Shown: one piece after another, positions 49,817 to 59,112 of the stretch
Layout of the letters: every line of letters begins with the position of its first letter
Numbering within the stretch: the stretch's first letter is position 1
Assembly: GCF_018070045.1 (NCBI RefSeq)
Contig: NZ_JAGPYK010000015.1
Location: forward strand, 61,689-125,688
Direction of reading: 5' to 3'
DNA: 64,000 nt
Source: Micromonospora sp. U21
GTDB taxonomy: Bacteria > Actinomycetota > Actinomycetes > Mycobacteriales > Micromonosporaceae
Made by a program: the position numbers and the translations under genes
Notes under the pieces: generated by a model
Database searches by the model: none
The model's input: the letters and a program-made list of their open reading frames with translations, nothing else
Told to the model about the DNA's origin: nothing

Positions 49817-51303
49817 GGCTTGATCACCTCCGTGGGAGCACCGTGCAGCTGCTCCGGCGGGCCGCCGGTGGGTCGGGCCGCCTTGCCGCCGCCCCCGATG
49901 ACCGGTCGCCGGGCTCCGTCGGACACCCGGAGCAGCACCGCGATGAGCAGCCAGTTCGCCATCAGGGACGAGCCACCGGCGGACAGGAACGGGGTGGTCT
50001 GACCGGTCAGCGGGATGAGCTTGCTGATCCCGCCGACGATCACGAAGACCTGCAGGCCGAGGGTGAAGGCGAGACCACCGGCGAGGAGCTTGCCGAACGA
50101 GTCGCGCACCGCGAGCGCGGCACGCAGCCCCCGCTCCACGATCAGCAGGTAGACGACGAGCAGCGCGGAGAGCCCGAAGAGGCCGATCTCCTCCCCGATG
50201 CCGGCGAAGATGAAGTCGTTCTGCACCTCCGGCAGGATGTCCGGCTGACCGCCGCCCGGCCCGGCGCCGAAGAGCCCGCCGGTGCCCAGGGCGAGCAACC
50301 CCTGGACCAACTGGTAGCCCTTGTCGGTCGGGTCGGCGAACGGGTCCAGCCAGATCTCGGCCCGCAGGTAGAAGTTGGCGAACGGCCCACCGACCATCTC
50401 GCCGAGGACGTAGGCGAGGTACGCGCCGCCGAAGAAGAGGACCAGGCCGATCAGCAGCCAACTGACCCGCTCGGTGGCGATGTACAGCGTCACCACGAAC
50501 ATGCCGAAGTAGAGCAGCGAGGTGCCCAGGTCCTTCTCGAAGACCAGCACCAGGAGGCTGATCAGCCAGACCCCGACGACCGGGCCCAGGTCGCGCCCAC
50601 GCGGGAAGTCGATGCCGAGGAAGCGCCGGCTCGCCAGCGACAGCACCTCACGCTTGCGCACCAGGTAGTAGGCGAAGAAGACCAGCAGTGCCAGCTTGGC
50701 GAACTCACCCGGCTGGATGGAGAACGAGCCGATCCGGATCCACAGCTTGGCGCCGTTGATCTCGGAGATGCTGCTCGGCAGCACCGCCGGGAGCATCACC
50801 AGCACGATGCCGGCCAGGCCCAGGGTGTACGCGTACCGGGAGACCGAACGGTGGTCGCGCATGATGGCGAGCAGACCGGCGGCGAGGATCACCGAGACGA
50901 GCGTCCAGGCCAGCTGCCGCCCGCCGATGCCGGCGAAGATGGCCAGGGTCTCCCGGTCGGCCACGGGAGCCTCGCCCAGGTCGATCCGGCGCAGGAAACC
51001 CACCCCGAGGCCGTTGAGCAGCGCCACCGCCGGCAACAGGGCCGGGTCGGCGAACGGGGCGAGGAACCGGATGACCAGATGCAGGCCGAGGAAGACCGCG
51101 CCGAGCGCCGCGGCGGGCATCCAGAAGTCCGGTGTCACCGTGTCCAGCAGGTTCGCCTCGACGGTCGCCCCGTACGCGGCCACCAGCACCATCGCGAGCA
51201 GCAGCAGGGACAGCTCGGCGTTACGGCGCGACCGGGCCAGGCGTACGCCGGACGGCCCGCCCGTGGTGGCGGGCGAGGGTGCCGGTGTGGCCGCTACGGT
51301 CAC
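49813..51303 (-). CDS. rodA: SEDS glycosyltransferase RodA/FtsW
   Basis: 496 residues from the GTG at 51303, about ten to twelve membrane helices. The SEDS region GSFSIQPGEFAKLALLVFFAYYL (in part), FEKDLGTSLLYFGMF (catalytic-type acidic residue in EKDLG) and NDFIFAGIGEEIGLFG are diagnostic. Polymerises lipid II into glycan strands together with PbpA. Starts 30 nt after pstP. Confidence 0.95.
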   Translation of the reverse strand: MTVAATPAPSPATTGGPSGVRLARSRRNAELSLLLLAMVLVAAYGATVEANLLDTVTPDFWMPAAALGAVFLGLHLVIRFLAPFADPALLPAVALLNGLGVGFLRRIDLGEAPVADRETLAIFAGIGGRQLAWTLVSVILAAGLLAIMRDHRSVSRYAYTLGLAGIVLVMLPAVLPSSISEINGAKLWIRIGSFSIQPGEFAKLALLVFFAYYLVRKREVLSLASRRFLGIDFPRGRDLGPVVGVWLISLLVLVFEKDLGTSLLYFGMFVVTLYIATERVSWLLIGLVLFFGGAYLAYVLGEMVGGPFANFYLRAEIWLDPFADPTDKGYQLVQGLLALGTGGLFGAGPGGGQPDILPEVQNDFIFAGIGEEIGLFGLSALLVVYLLIVERGLRAALAVRDSFGKLLAGGLAFTLGLQVFVIVGGISKLIPLTGQTTPFLSAGGSSLMANWLLIAVLLRVSDGARRPVIGGGGKAARPTGGPPEQLHGAPTEVIKP

Positions 51304-51333
51304 GGGTGGAGTCCTCGGGATCTCAGCTGACGC

Positions 51334-52809
51334 TCACTCGGGAGACCGGCAACCGGCCGGGTCGAGCCCTGGCGTGGTCGAGTCGGAGGGCGTGGCGTCG
51401 GGTGTGGTGGTCGGGCCGGTCACGCCGACAGTGGCGGTCGCACCGGTGATCGGGCTTGCGCTGACGACCCCGTTGGGGGTCACCGACGCCTTGGCACTGG
51501 GGCTGCCGTTCGGTGCCGGCGTCGTACCGATCGGCGTCGGCGTCGGCGTCGGCGTGCCGCCCACCACGGCGGTCGGGTCGGGCGGGCAGAGCGGCTTCAG
51601 GTTGGGGTTGCTCGGGGTGTCGCTGGTCAGCTCGGCGAGTTGGCGCTCGGCATCCGGCTCGCTCTTGGCCCGGATGCCCACCTTGACGGTGTCCTGTGCC
51701 GCCACGGTGAGGTCGTCCAGCCGGGTGCCACTGGTGCGGTGCACGGTGGAGAGGTCCATCCCGGCGACCTGACCCTGGATGCCACGGAAGACGGCGACCT
51801 GGCCCTCCTCGGTGGCGCCCACGTAGTACTGCCGCTGGGTGTAGGTCCAGCCGGCGAAGAGCCCGCCGCCGAGGATCACCAGCAGGGCCAGCGCCATGGC
51901 GGTGGCCCGCACCGGCCGGCGCTTCGGCCGCTCCGGCTCGTCGTCCGCCGGCGCCGGCTCCTCGGGCGCGGCCGGGCGCGGCGCGGAGAGCGCCGAGGCC
52001 CGGGCGGCCGGGGTGGAGACGTCGGCGGAGGTCGCCATGCCCCGGTCCCGAGCGGCGGCGCCGCCAACGATCGGGGTCGCCTCGACGATGTCCTGGTCGG
52101 TGGCGTCGGCGATGATCACCGTGATGTTGTCCGGCCCACCGCCGCGGAGCGCGAGCTGCACCAGCCGCTCGACGCACTGCTGCGGGTCGGTGTACTCCCG
52201 CAGGGTCTCGCCGATGGTTTCGGTGCTGACCACGCCCGAGAGGCCGTCGCTGCAGATCAGGTACCGGTCGCCGGGCATGACCTGGCGGACCGAGTATTCC
52301 GGGTCGATGTCCCGACCGTCGAGGGCACGGGTGAGCAGCGACCGCTGCGGGTGGCTGCTCGCCTCCTCGGCGCTGATCCGGCCTTCGTCGACGAGCATCT
52401 GGACGTACGTGTCGTCCTTGGTGATCTGCGCGAACTCGCCGTTGCGCAGCAGATAGGCCCGCGAGTCGCCGATGTGGACCATCCCCAGCTTGCTGCCGGT
52501 GAAGAGGGTCGCCGTCAGCGTGGTGCCCATCCCCTCCAGCTGTGGGTTGGCGTCCACCGTGTCGCGGAGTTGTTGGTTGGCGGTGCCCACGGCCGAACGC
52601 AACGCATCGACGAGAGCGTCACCCGGGACGTCCTCGTCGAGCGGCGCCATGGCACCGATGACGATGTTGCTGGCGACGTCACCGGCGGCCATACCGCCCA
52701 TGCCGTCGGCAACGGCGAGTAACCGCGGCCCGGCGTAGACGGAGTCTTGATTGCCGTCTCGGATCAGACCGCGGTCGCTGTGGGCCGCATAGCGCAGGGT
52801 CAGAGTCAT
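51334..52809 (-). CDS. pstP: PP2C-type Ser/Thr phosphatase PstP
   Basis: 491 residues. PP2C domain ~1-240 with metal-binding aspartates in GNQDSVYAG, VADGMGGMAAGD, CSDGLSG and GGPDNITVI; a Pro/Ala/Glu linker, one helix (ATAMALALLVILGGGLFAGW) and an extracytoplasmic domain with a Thr/Pro-rich end. Reverses PknA/PknB phosphorylation. Overlaps fhaB by 4 nt (ATGA). Confidence 0.96.
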   Translation of the reverse strand: MTLTLRYAAHSDRGLIRDGNQDSVYAGPRLLAVADGMGGMAAGDVASNIVIGAMAPLDEDVPGDALVDALRSAVGTANQQLRDTVDANPQLEGMGTTLTATLFTGSKLGMVHIGDSRAYLLRNGEFAQITKDDTYVQMLVDEGRISAEEASSHPQRSLLTRALDGRDIDPEYSVRQVMPGDRYLICSDGLSGVVSTETIGETLREYTDPQQCVERLVQLALRGGGPDNITVIIADATDQDIVEATPIVGGAAARDRGMATSADVSTPAARASALSAPRPAAPEEPAPADDEPERPKRRPVRATAMALALLVILGGGLFAGWTYTQRQYYVGATEEGQVAVFRGIQGQVAGMDLSTVHRTSGTRLDDLTVAAQDTVKVGIRAKSEPDAERQLAELTSDTPSNPNLKPLCPPDPTAVVGGTPTPTPTPIGTTPAPNGSPSAKASVTPNGVVSASPITGATATVGVTGPTTTPDATPSDSTTPGLDPAGCRSPE

Positions 52810-53291
52810 GGCCGTAATTCGAGGGAAGTGCGGCCGATCCGGATCGGCACGCCGAGGGGGACGGGGGTTGGTCCGGAGACCTTAGCGCGATCGAGGTACG
52901 TGCCGTTAGTCGAGCCGAGGTCCTCGACGTACCACTGCCCGTCACGCGGCACGAGCCGGGCGTGTCGCGCGGAGGCGTAGTCGTCGGTGATGACCAGGGT
53001 GGAGTCCTCAGCCCGACCAATGGTGATCTGCGCTTCACCGAGAGTGATCCTGGTGCCGGCCAGCTGACCGGCTGTCACCACCAGCTGGTGCGCCGCTCTG
53101 CCTCGCTTCACCTTCGCTGGCTTGGCCGCCTGCCCCGTCGAGGCGCCCACCGCGCGTGGCGCGGCCACCAGACGACCGGACCGGGCGCCCGCGAAGAGGT
53201 CCCGGCGGATCACGCCGACCACCGTGAACACGAAGATCCACAGCAGGATCAGGAACCCGAACCGGGCGACGGTGATGACCAGTTCCGGCAA
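52806..53291 (-). CDS. fhaB: FHA-domain membrane protein FhaB
   Basis: 161 residues. Short N-terminal helix (FGFLILLWIFVFTVVGVI), basic linker, and FHA domain ~75-160 with ITIGRAEDSTLVI, SARHARL and LGSTNGTYLDR, the phosphothreonine-binding signature. The first codon is TTG (53291); no ATG or GTG gives the conserved PELVITVARFGF start, so TTG initiation is likely. Reads PknA/PknB phosphorylation at the divisome. Confidence 0.92.
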   Translation of the reverse strand: MPELVITVARFGFLILLWIFVFTVVGVIRRDLFAGARSGRLVAAPRAVGASTGQAAKPAKVKRGRAAHQLVVTAGQLAGTRITLGEAQITIGRAEDSTLVITDDYASARHARLVPRDGQWYVEDLGSTNGTYLDRAKVSGPTPVPLGVPIRIGRTSLELRP

Positions 53292-53297
53292 GGCGGG

Positions 53298-54059
53298 TCA
53301 GCCGTCCACGCGGAAGGTCAGCGTCGTCGTGCCGAGCTGGACCATGTCACCGGGGTTGAGTGCGACGGCGGAGACCCGCTGCCCGTTCACCATGGTGCCG
53401 TTGGTCGAACCCAGATCGGTCAGCACGACCTGGCCACCGTCGAAATCCAGCCGGGCGTGTCGCCGGGAGATACCGACGTCGGGCAGGCGCAGGTTGGCCT
53501 GGTCGCCGCGACCGATCACCGTCGACCCCATCTGGAGGGGATAGGTGCGCCCGTCGCCCGAGACCAGCCGCACGTTGCGGCCGCCACCCTGCCCGGGCGG
53601 CGGACCGTAGCCGCCACCCTGGTCGTACGCGGGGTAGGCGGGGGGGCCGGCGTCGTAGCCGGGCGCCGACACCGGGGCGACCTCGCCGCCGGTGTAGACC
53701 TCGGCGGTGACCCGGAACATTCCCGTGTCCAGGCCCTCCCCCCGTTCGATCTCGACGATCACGTCGCCGTAGACCGTCCAGGCCTGCTCGCCGATGAACT
53801 CCGCCTGCGACTGGGCCAATTCCTGGGCCAGCGCGGCGGCGTACGGCGCCAGCCGACTGTGGTCGAACGGCGAGAGATCGATCACGTAGCGGTTGGGCAC
53901 CAACGTGCGCCCACCGGCCAGGATCGCCTTGTGCGCCTCGGCCTCCCGCTGCATGGCGTTGAGGATCTCCACGGGGTGGACCACCCCTTTGAAGACCTTG
54001 GCGAAGGCCCCTTCGACCAGGCCTTCCAGACGCTTCTCGAAGCGTTGCAGCACGCTCAC
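53298..54059 (-). CDS. fhaA: FHA-domain protein FhaA (DUF3662-FHA)
   Basis: 253 residues from the GTG at 54059 (VSVLQRFEKRLEGLVEGAFA), preceded by GAGGAGGAG; an ATG at 54086 lies upstream without such a site. N-terminal DUF3662 domain ~1-120, a Gly/Pro/Tyr-rich linker, and a C-terminal FHA domain with STVIGRGDQANLRLPD, ISRRHARLDF and LGSTNGTMVNG. First gene of the fhaA-fhaB-pstP-rodA-pbpA-pknA-pknB operon; in mycobacteria FhaA binds MviN and tunes wall synthesis. Confidence 0.95.
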   Translation of the reverse strand: MSVLQRFEKRLEGLVEGAFAKVFKGVVHPVEILNAMQREAEAHKAILAGGRTLVPNRYVIDLSPFDHSRLAPYAAALAQELAQSQAEFIGEQAWTVYGDVIVEIERGEGLDTGMFRVTAEVYTGGEVAPVSAPGYDAGPPAYPAYDQGGGYGPPPGQGGGRNVRLVSGDGRTYPLQMGSTVIGRGDQANLRLPDVGISRRHARLDFDGGQVVLTDLGSTNGTMVNGQRVSAVALNPGDMVQLGTTTLTFRVDG

Positions 54060-54244
54060 CGGCTCCTCCTCGGGTCCCGAGGACATGATGGTATCCGGCC
54101 GGCGCGCGCGCAGCTCACACGCCGCTCGGCCGCCTGCTACCGGCCCGTTCGGATGGGCCGGGACTCCCGTGCTAGTCTTTCGTCCGCCACGAACGGTAAC
54201 CGCTCGTGGCGAGCGCCCTGGACAGCGTAGTATCTCCGAGGCCT

Positions 54245-54276
54245 GTTGGAGACAGCGGGCTCGGGGCGGCTACAGT
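54245..54276 (+). promoter_or_regulatory. Possible tRNA-Leu promoter
   Basis: TTGGAG (54245-54250) and TACAGT (54271-54276) are about 20 nt apart and lie 18 nt upstream of the tRNA 5' end, a plausible sigma-70-type promoter with a long spacer. Confidence 0.4.
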
Positions 54277-54293
54277 GTTCCGGGTCGTGCCAC

Positions 54294-54380
54294 GGGGATG
54301 TGGCGGAATGGCAGACGCGCACGGTTCAGGTCCGTGTGCCCGAAAGGGCGTGGGGGTTCAACTCCCCCCATCCCCACCAC
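54294..54380 (+). tRNA. tRNA-Leu (anticodon CAG)
   Basis: Acceptor GGGGATG pairs with CATCCCC, followed by encoded ACCA. Anticodon stem CACGG/CCGTG encloses TTCAGGT, giving CAG. A long variable arm (TGCCCGAAAGGGCG) is typical of class II tRNA-Leu. 87 nt. Confidence 0.95.
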
Positions 54381-54484
54381 CGACGAGGGCTCCGCAATGC
54401 GGGGCCCTTCCGTCATGTCGGGGCCGTGCCCGCCGTCACGCTATGCTCCGATGGTTTCTGCCTCCGATGGACCAGGAGTGGCGT

Positions 54485-55558
54485 GTGAGTGTCGCGTTGG
54501 TGACCGGGTCGGGTGGTCTCATCGGCTCCGAGGCGGTCCGGCACTTCGCCGGCCTCGGTCTGGACGTCGTCGGCATCGACAACGACATGCGCCGGTACTT
54601 CTTCGGCGAGGACGGTTCCACCTCGTGGAGCCTGGAGCGGCTCAGCCGTGACCTGGGCACCGCGTACACCCACTTCGCCGTGGACATCCGGGACCGGGAC
54701 GGCCTGGAGCAGGTGTTCAAGAAGTACGGCTCGGACATCGCCGTGGTGATCCACAGCGCGGCGCAGCCGAGTCACGACTGGGCGGCCAAGGAGCCGTACA
54801 CGGACTTCGACGTGAACGCCGGCGGCACGCTCAACATCCTGGAGAACACCCGACGGCACGCGATCGACGCGCCGTTCATCCACTGTTCCACCAACAAGGT
54901 CTACGGTGACCGGCCCAACAGCCTGCCGCTGATCGAGCTGGAGACCCGGTACGAGCTGCCCGAGGACCACCGCTGGTACCAGGGCATCACCGAGGACATG
55001 TCGATCGACAACTCGCTGCACTCTGTCTTCGGCGCCTCCAAGGTCGCCGCGGACGTGATGGTCCAGGAGTACGGGCGCTACTTCGACATGAAGACGGCCT
55101 GCTTCCGGGGCGGCACGCTGACCGGCCCGGCGCACTCGGCGGCCGAGCTGCACGGGTTCCTGGCCTACCTGATGCGCTGCGTCATGGAGGGCCGGACGTA
55201 CAACCTGTTCGGCTACAAGGGCAAGATGGTCCGCGACGCGATCCACTCGCGGGACGTGCTGACCGCGTTCGAGGCGTTCTTCCGGGCACCGCGGTCGGCG
55301 GAGGTCTACAACCTCGGCGGAGGCCGGCACTCCAACACCTCGCACATCGAGGCGTTCCGGATCGCCGAGGAGATCACCGGCCGCGAGGCTCAGGTCAACT
55401 ACGTCGAGCAGAACCGCACCGGCGACCACCAGTGGTACGTGAGCAGCATGGCCCGGTTCGAGGAGCAGTACCCGGAGTGGAAGATTACGTATGACGTCCC
55501 GATGATCCTGCGGGAGATCTACGAGGCCAACGTGGACAAGTGGGTGCCCCAGGCATGA
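54485..55558 (+). CDS. NAD-dependent epimerase/dehydratase (SDR), atypical active site
   Basis: 357 residues from the GTG at 54485 with AGGAG 6 nt upstream. Extended SDR fold: ALVTGSGGLIGSEAV (NAD-binding GxxGxxG), VGIDNDMRRYFFGEDGSTSW, IHCSTNKVYGDRP and LHSVFGASKVAADVM. CDP-tyvelose/paratose epimerase-like by its N-terminus. The catalytic YxxxK motif reads FGASK, so the usual Tyr is Phe. Its stop overlaps the next gene's ATG by 4 nt; the pair probably acts on an activated sugar for a cell-surface glycan. Confidence 0.85.
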   Translation: MSVALVTGSGGLIGSEAVRHFAGLGLDVVGIDNDMRRYFFGEDGSTSWSLERLSRDLGTAYTHFAVDIRDRDGLEQVFKKYGSDIAVVIHSAAQPSHDWAAKEPYTDFDVNAGGTLNILENTRRHAIDAPFIHCSTNKVYGDRPNSLPLIELETRYELPEDHRWYQGITEDMSIDNSLHSVFGASKVAADVMVQEYGRYFDMKTACFRGGTLTGPAHSAAELHGFLAYLMRCVMEGRTYNLFGYKGKMVRDAIHSRDVLTAFEAFFRAPRSAEVYNLGGGRHSNTSHIEAFRIAEEITGREAQVNYVEQNRTGDHQWYVSSMARFEEQYPEWKITYDVPMILREIYEANVDKWVPQA

Positions 55559-56361
55559 CCGCCCAGACCAAGCGCAACGTGCTCGGCGTCCTGGTCGACG
55601 CCACCGACTACGCCGCGGCGACCGATGCCGTGGTGACCGCGGCGCACGAGCGGCGCCCGCTCGCGCTGACCGCGCTGGCCGTGCACGGTGTGATGACCGG
55701 AGTGCTGGACCCGGCGCACAACGCCCGACTCAACTCCTTCGACGTGGTCACTCCCGACGGCCAGCCGGTGCGCTGGGCGCTCAACCTGCTGCACCATGCC
55801 GGGCTCACGGACCGGGTCTACGGGCCGACGTTGACCCTGCACGTGCTCTCGCGCTTCGCCGACGAGGGACTGCCGGTCTACCTGTACGGCTCCACGGAGG
55901 AGACGCTGGCCAAGCTGATCCCGGCGCTGGAGCGGATGTTCCCGGCGCTGAAGATCGCCGGGGTGGAGCCGTCCAAGTTCCGCGCGGTCCAGCCGGGCGA
56001 GGACGCCGAGATCGCCGACCGCATCCGGTCCAGCGGCGCCCGGCTGGTCCTGGTCGGGCTCGGCTGCCCGCGCCAGGAGGTCTTCACGTACGCCATGCGG
56101 CCGTTGCTCGACATGCCGCTGATGGCGGTCGGCGCGGCCTTCGACTACCACGCCGGGCTGCTGCGCCAGCCGCCGTCGTGGATGCAACGCGCCGGCCTGG
56201 AGTGGTTCTGGCGGCTCGGCCTGGAGCCGAAGCGGCTCTGGCGCCGCTACGTGATCCTCAACCCGGCCTACCTGGCGCGGCTCGCCGGCCAGAAGACCGG
56301 CCTGTGGAAGGCCCGCCCACCGGCGCCCGCCACCGAGCGGCCGGCCACCTTCGCGGTCTGA
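55555..56361 (+). CDS. WecG/TagA/CpsF family glycosyltransferase (GT26)
   Basis: 268 residues. RLNSFDVVTPDGQPVRWALNL, GLPVYLYGSTEETLAKL, VLVGLGCPRQEVFTYAM and AVGAAFDYHAGLLRQPPSWMQRAGLEWFWRL (in part) are the GT26 signatures. Members transfer ManNAc or related sugars to a lipid-linked acceptor, the committing step of wall teichoic acid or enterobacterial common antigen; here the glycan is unknown. Coupled to the epimerase by an ATGA overlap. Confidence 0.92.
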   Translation: MTAQTKRNVLGVLVDATDYAAATDAVVTAAHERRPLALTALAVHGVMTGVLDPAHNARLNSFDVVTPDGQPVRWALNLLHHAGLTDRVYGPTLTLHVLSRFADEGLPVYLYGSTEETLAKLIPALERMFPALKIAGVEPSKFRAVQPGEDAEIADRIRSSGARLVLVGLGCPRQEVFTYAMRPLLDMPLMAVGAAFDYHAGLLRQPPSWMQRAGLEWFWRLGLEPKRLWRRYVILNPAYLARLAGQKTGLWKARPPAPATERPATFAV

Positions 56362-56379
56362 GCCCGACCCGTACGGCAC

Positions 56380-56411
56380 GAGGCCCCACCCGGCGTTCCG
56401 GGTGGGGCCTC
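56380..56411. terminator. Terminator after the glycosyltransferase gene
   Basis: GAGGCCCCACCCGG (56380-56393) and CCGGGTGGGGCCTC (56398-56411) form a perfect 14-bp stem with CGTT loop, between convergent genes. Confidence 0.85.
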
Positions 56412-56427
56412 GGCCGTGGGAACCAGG

Positions 56428-58299
56428 TCAGAGGGTCAGGGTCCAGGTGTTGATGTAGCCGGTGTCCCCGGAGTAGACATCCCGCACCTGCAGCCGCCAG
56501 GTGCCGTTCGCCGCCTCGCTGGAGACGTTGGCGGTGTAGGTCGTGTTCACGTTGTTGGCGCTGTCGAAGTAGCTGCTGTTCTTCAGCCGGTACGCCGAGC
56601 CGTCCGGGGCGACCAGGTCGACCACCAGGTCACCGCGGTAGGTGTGCACGATGTTCACCGCGATGGTCGAGGACGCCGAGGCGTTGCGGCCGCAGCCGGC
56701 GATCGTGATCGAGCTGGACACGGTGGCGCCGGTGTCCGGGATCGCGACGTCGGTGCCGTTGCTGCCGGAGCAGCCGCCGCCACCCGAGCCGGTCACGGTC
56801 AACGTGTACGTGGCCGTACGGGTGCCTGCCGCGCCGCTGCCGGTGATGGTCACGGGGTAGCTGCCGGCGGGGGTGCTCGCCGAGGTGGCGATGGTGAGGG
56901 TGGACGAGCCGCCCGAGGTCACCGTCGACGGGCTGAACGACGCGGTCGCCCCGGCCGGCAGGCCACTGGCGGAGAGGCTGACCGACTGGGCGGAGCCGGC
57001 GGTGGTGGCCGTGCCGACGGTGGCCGTCACCGAACCGCCCGGCGCGGTGGAGCCGGAGGTCGGCGACACCGAGACCGAGAAGTCATTGGCCGGCGGGGTG
57101 CCGTTCACGACGTAGAGCAGCCGGTTCGGGGTGCCGGTGCCGACGTTGGTCACCACGTTCGGGGTGGAGTTGTTGACCAGGTTGTCCCGGACCTGCTGCG
57201 GGCTCCACGACGGGTTCGCCGAGAGCACGAGCGCCGCGGCCCCGGCGACGTGCGGCGACGCCATCGAGGTGCCGCTGATGGTGTTCGTCGCGCTGCTGCC
57301 GGTGTACCAGGCCGAGGTGATGTTGACGCCCGGGGCCAGGATGTCGACGCAGGTGCCGAAGTTGGAGAAGCTCGCTGCGGCGTCGTTGTTCTGCGTCGCA
57401 CCCACGGTGATCGCGGAGGCGACCCGGGCCGGGGAGTAGTTGCAGGCGTTCTGCCGGACACCGAGGGCGTTGCCGTTGCCGGCGGCGACCGCGTACGTGA
57501 CGCCGGAGTTGATCGAGTTGGTGACGGCCGCGTCGATCGAACTGTTGGCGCCACCACCGAGGCTCATGTTGGCCACGGCCGGCTTGACCGCGTTGGCGGT
57601 CACCCAGTCGATACCGGCCACCACCTGGGCGTTGGTGCCGCTGCCCTGGCAGTTGAGCACTCGGACGCCGACGATCTGGACGCCCTTGGCCACCCCGTAC
57701 GCCGAGCCACCAACCGTGCCCGCCACGTGCGTGCCGTGGCCGTTGCAGTCGTCGGCGGAGCCGCCGTCCACCGCGTCGAAGCCCGAGACGGCTCGCCCGC
57801 CGAAGTCGTTGTGCCCGTACAGCACGCCGGTGTCGATGACGTAGGCGCGGACGTTCGACGCCGTGTTCGGGTAGGTGTACGAGCTGTTCAGGGGCAGGTT
57901 CCGCTGGTCGATCCGGTCCAGGCCCCAGGATGGCGGGTTGGGCTGGGTGCCGGCGATCGAGACGGTGTGGTTCTGCTCGACGTACGCCACCGCCGGGTCG
58001 GCTGCGATCCGTGCGGCGGCCTTCGCGCCGACCCGGATCTCGAAGCCGCGCAGCGCCGCGCCGTAGGTGCGTGCCACCGTGCCACCGTGCCGGTTGGCCA
58101 GCCGGTCCGCGTTGTCGCCGACCGTGCCCCGGCTGACGGCGGTGTCCTCGAAGACGACGATGTAGCTGTCCGCGACGGCCGTGTCCCCACCCGCCGCCCG
58201 GATGGCTCCGGTCGGTTCGGCGGCCAGGGCGGGTGTGGCTGCGGCCAACAGCGTCAGTGCGGCCACCCCGACGAGTACGGACCTGTGGGCAAGATTCAT
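56428..58299 (-). CDS. Secreted S8 subtilisin with inhibitor I9 and C-terminal P-domain
   Basis: 623 residues; GGAGGTAAGAG precedes the ATG. Signal peptide (VLVGVAALTLLAAATPALA), inhibitor I9 propeptide (~35-125, SYIVVFEDTAV), S8 domain with Asp in YVIDTGVLYGH, His in NGHGTHVAGT and Ser in SGTSMASPHVAGA, an Ig-like Ser/Thr-rich domain, then a proprotein-convertase P-domain (~520-623, ending TGYINTWTLTL). The fold resembles aqualysin/proteinase K with added C-terminal domains. Likely matures by propeptide cleavage outside the cell. Confidence 0.95.
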   Translation of the reverse strand: MNLAHRSVLVGVAALTLLAAATPALAAEPTGAIRAAGGDTAVADSYIVVFEDTAVSRGTVGDNADRLANRHGGTVARTYGAALRGFEIRVGAKAAARIAADPAVAYVEQNHTVSIAGTQPNPPSWGLDRIDQRNLPLNSSYTYPNTASNVRAYVIDTGVLYGHNDFGGRAVSGFDAVDGGSADDCNGHGTHVAGTVGGSAYGVAKGVQIVGVRVLNCQGSGTNAQVVAGIDWVTANAVKPAVANMSLGGGANSSIDAAVTNSINSGVTYAVAAGNGNALGVRQNACNYSPARVASAITVGATQNNDAAASFSNFGTCVDILAPGVNITSAWYTGSSATNTISGTSMASPHVAGAAALVLSANPSWSPQQVRDNLVNNSTPNVVTNVGTGTPNRLLYVVNGTPPANDFSVSVSPTSGSTAPGGSVTATVGTATTAGSAQSVSLSASGLPAGATASFSPSTVTSGGSSTLTIATSASTPAGSYPVTITGSGAAGTRTATYTLTVTGSGGGGCSGSNGTDVAIPDTGATVSSSITIAGCGRNASASSTIAVNIVHTYRGDLVVDLVAPDGSAYRLKNSSYFDSANNVNTTYTANVSSEAANGTWRLQVRDVYSGDTGYINTWTLTL

Positions 58300-58512
58300 C
58301 TCTTACCTCCCTCCGACCGGCAGCCGCCCGACGCGGGTCCCGCTCAGATCCATGACCGCCGATCTTTCCGAGAGTAGATCAGTGCAGTGACGGAGATAAA
58401 CATGTCGGATCTTCCATAACGCGGAAAGGATGCCCCTACGGGGACGGCGTCCGGGACGAACGAGGGCTGCGCCCGGATTCGCGGACGGCCGCGATCGGAG
58501 AGGCTGACCAGC

Positions 58513-59112
58513 ATGGAGAGCCCCCTCGCCGCCCTGCTGCCGATCGCCGTCCTGTGGCTGGCCGCCGGCGTGGTCGCGGACGGCCTGCCCCGGCTGGACC
58601 GCGCCCGCGCGCTGCGCCGACGCGCTGGACACCTGCTCATCCTGACCCTCGTGGGCCTCACGCTCACGGTGACCGTGCTTGCGGCCGGGTTGTTCACTGC
58701 CGGAAACAGCCCGGCCGATCAGGCCGCCGCCGCCCTCAACATCGCCGGGCTTCCCACCCTCGTGGTGGCGGTCTGCACCGTACGCCGGGTGCGCCGGCTC
58801 CAAGCCGGCGCGGGAGCGTTCGCCGCAGCGCCGGAGACGCCCGCGCCGCACGGCCTTCGGGCCGCCGCGGCGCACCCTCTGATCGGGTTGCCGTTGCAGG
58901 TCACCGCTGTGCTGACGGTGCCCGCAGTGGTCGCGGCGAGCGGCACCGATCTGCTCGCCGCACCGGGCGTCACCGGTCCGGCGATCACCGTCGGCGCGCT
59001 CGGGATCCTGGCCATCGGCGTCCGGCACGCGCTCCGGCACAGCAGGCTCGCCGAGCGGGCCCGGCCGGACCCACCGCGGTCAGCGCGAGCGACCGGACCC
59101 CTGCACGTATAG
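58513..59112 (+). CDS. Hypothetical four-helix membrane protein
   Basis: 199 residues. Helices ~5-22 (LAALLPIAVLWLAAGVVADG), ~40-62 (LLILTLVGLTLTVTVLAAGL), ~75-90 (NIAGLPTLVVAVCTV) and two near the end (VTAVLTVPAVVAAS, AITVGALGILAIGVRHAL). No recognised domain. Its 3' end overlaps the converging gene at 59080-59481 by 33 bp. Confidence 0.7.
   Translation: MESPLAALLPIAVLWLAAGVVADGLPRLDRARALRRRAGHLLILTLVGLTLTVTVLAAGLFTAGNSPADQAAAALNIAGLPTLVVAVCTVRRVRRLQAGAGAFAAAPETPAPHGLRAAAAHPLIGLPLQVTAVLTVPAVVAASGTDLLAAPGVTGPAITVGALGILAIGVRHALRHSRLAERARPDPPRSARATGPLHV

Noticed and set aside
51334..54059. A secondary-metabolite or phage region
   Set aside because: The genes are the conserved pstP-fhaB-fhaA part of the division locus; no biosynthetic or phage gene is present.
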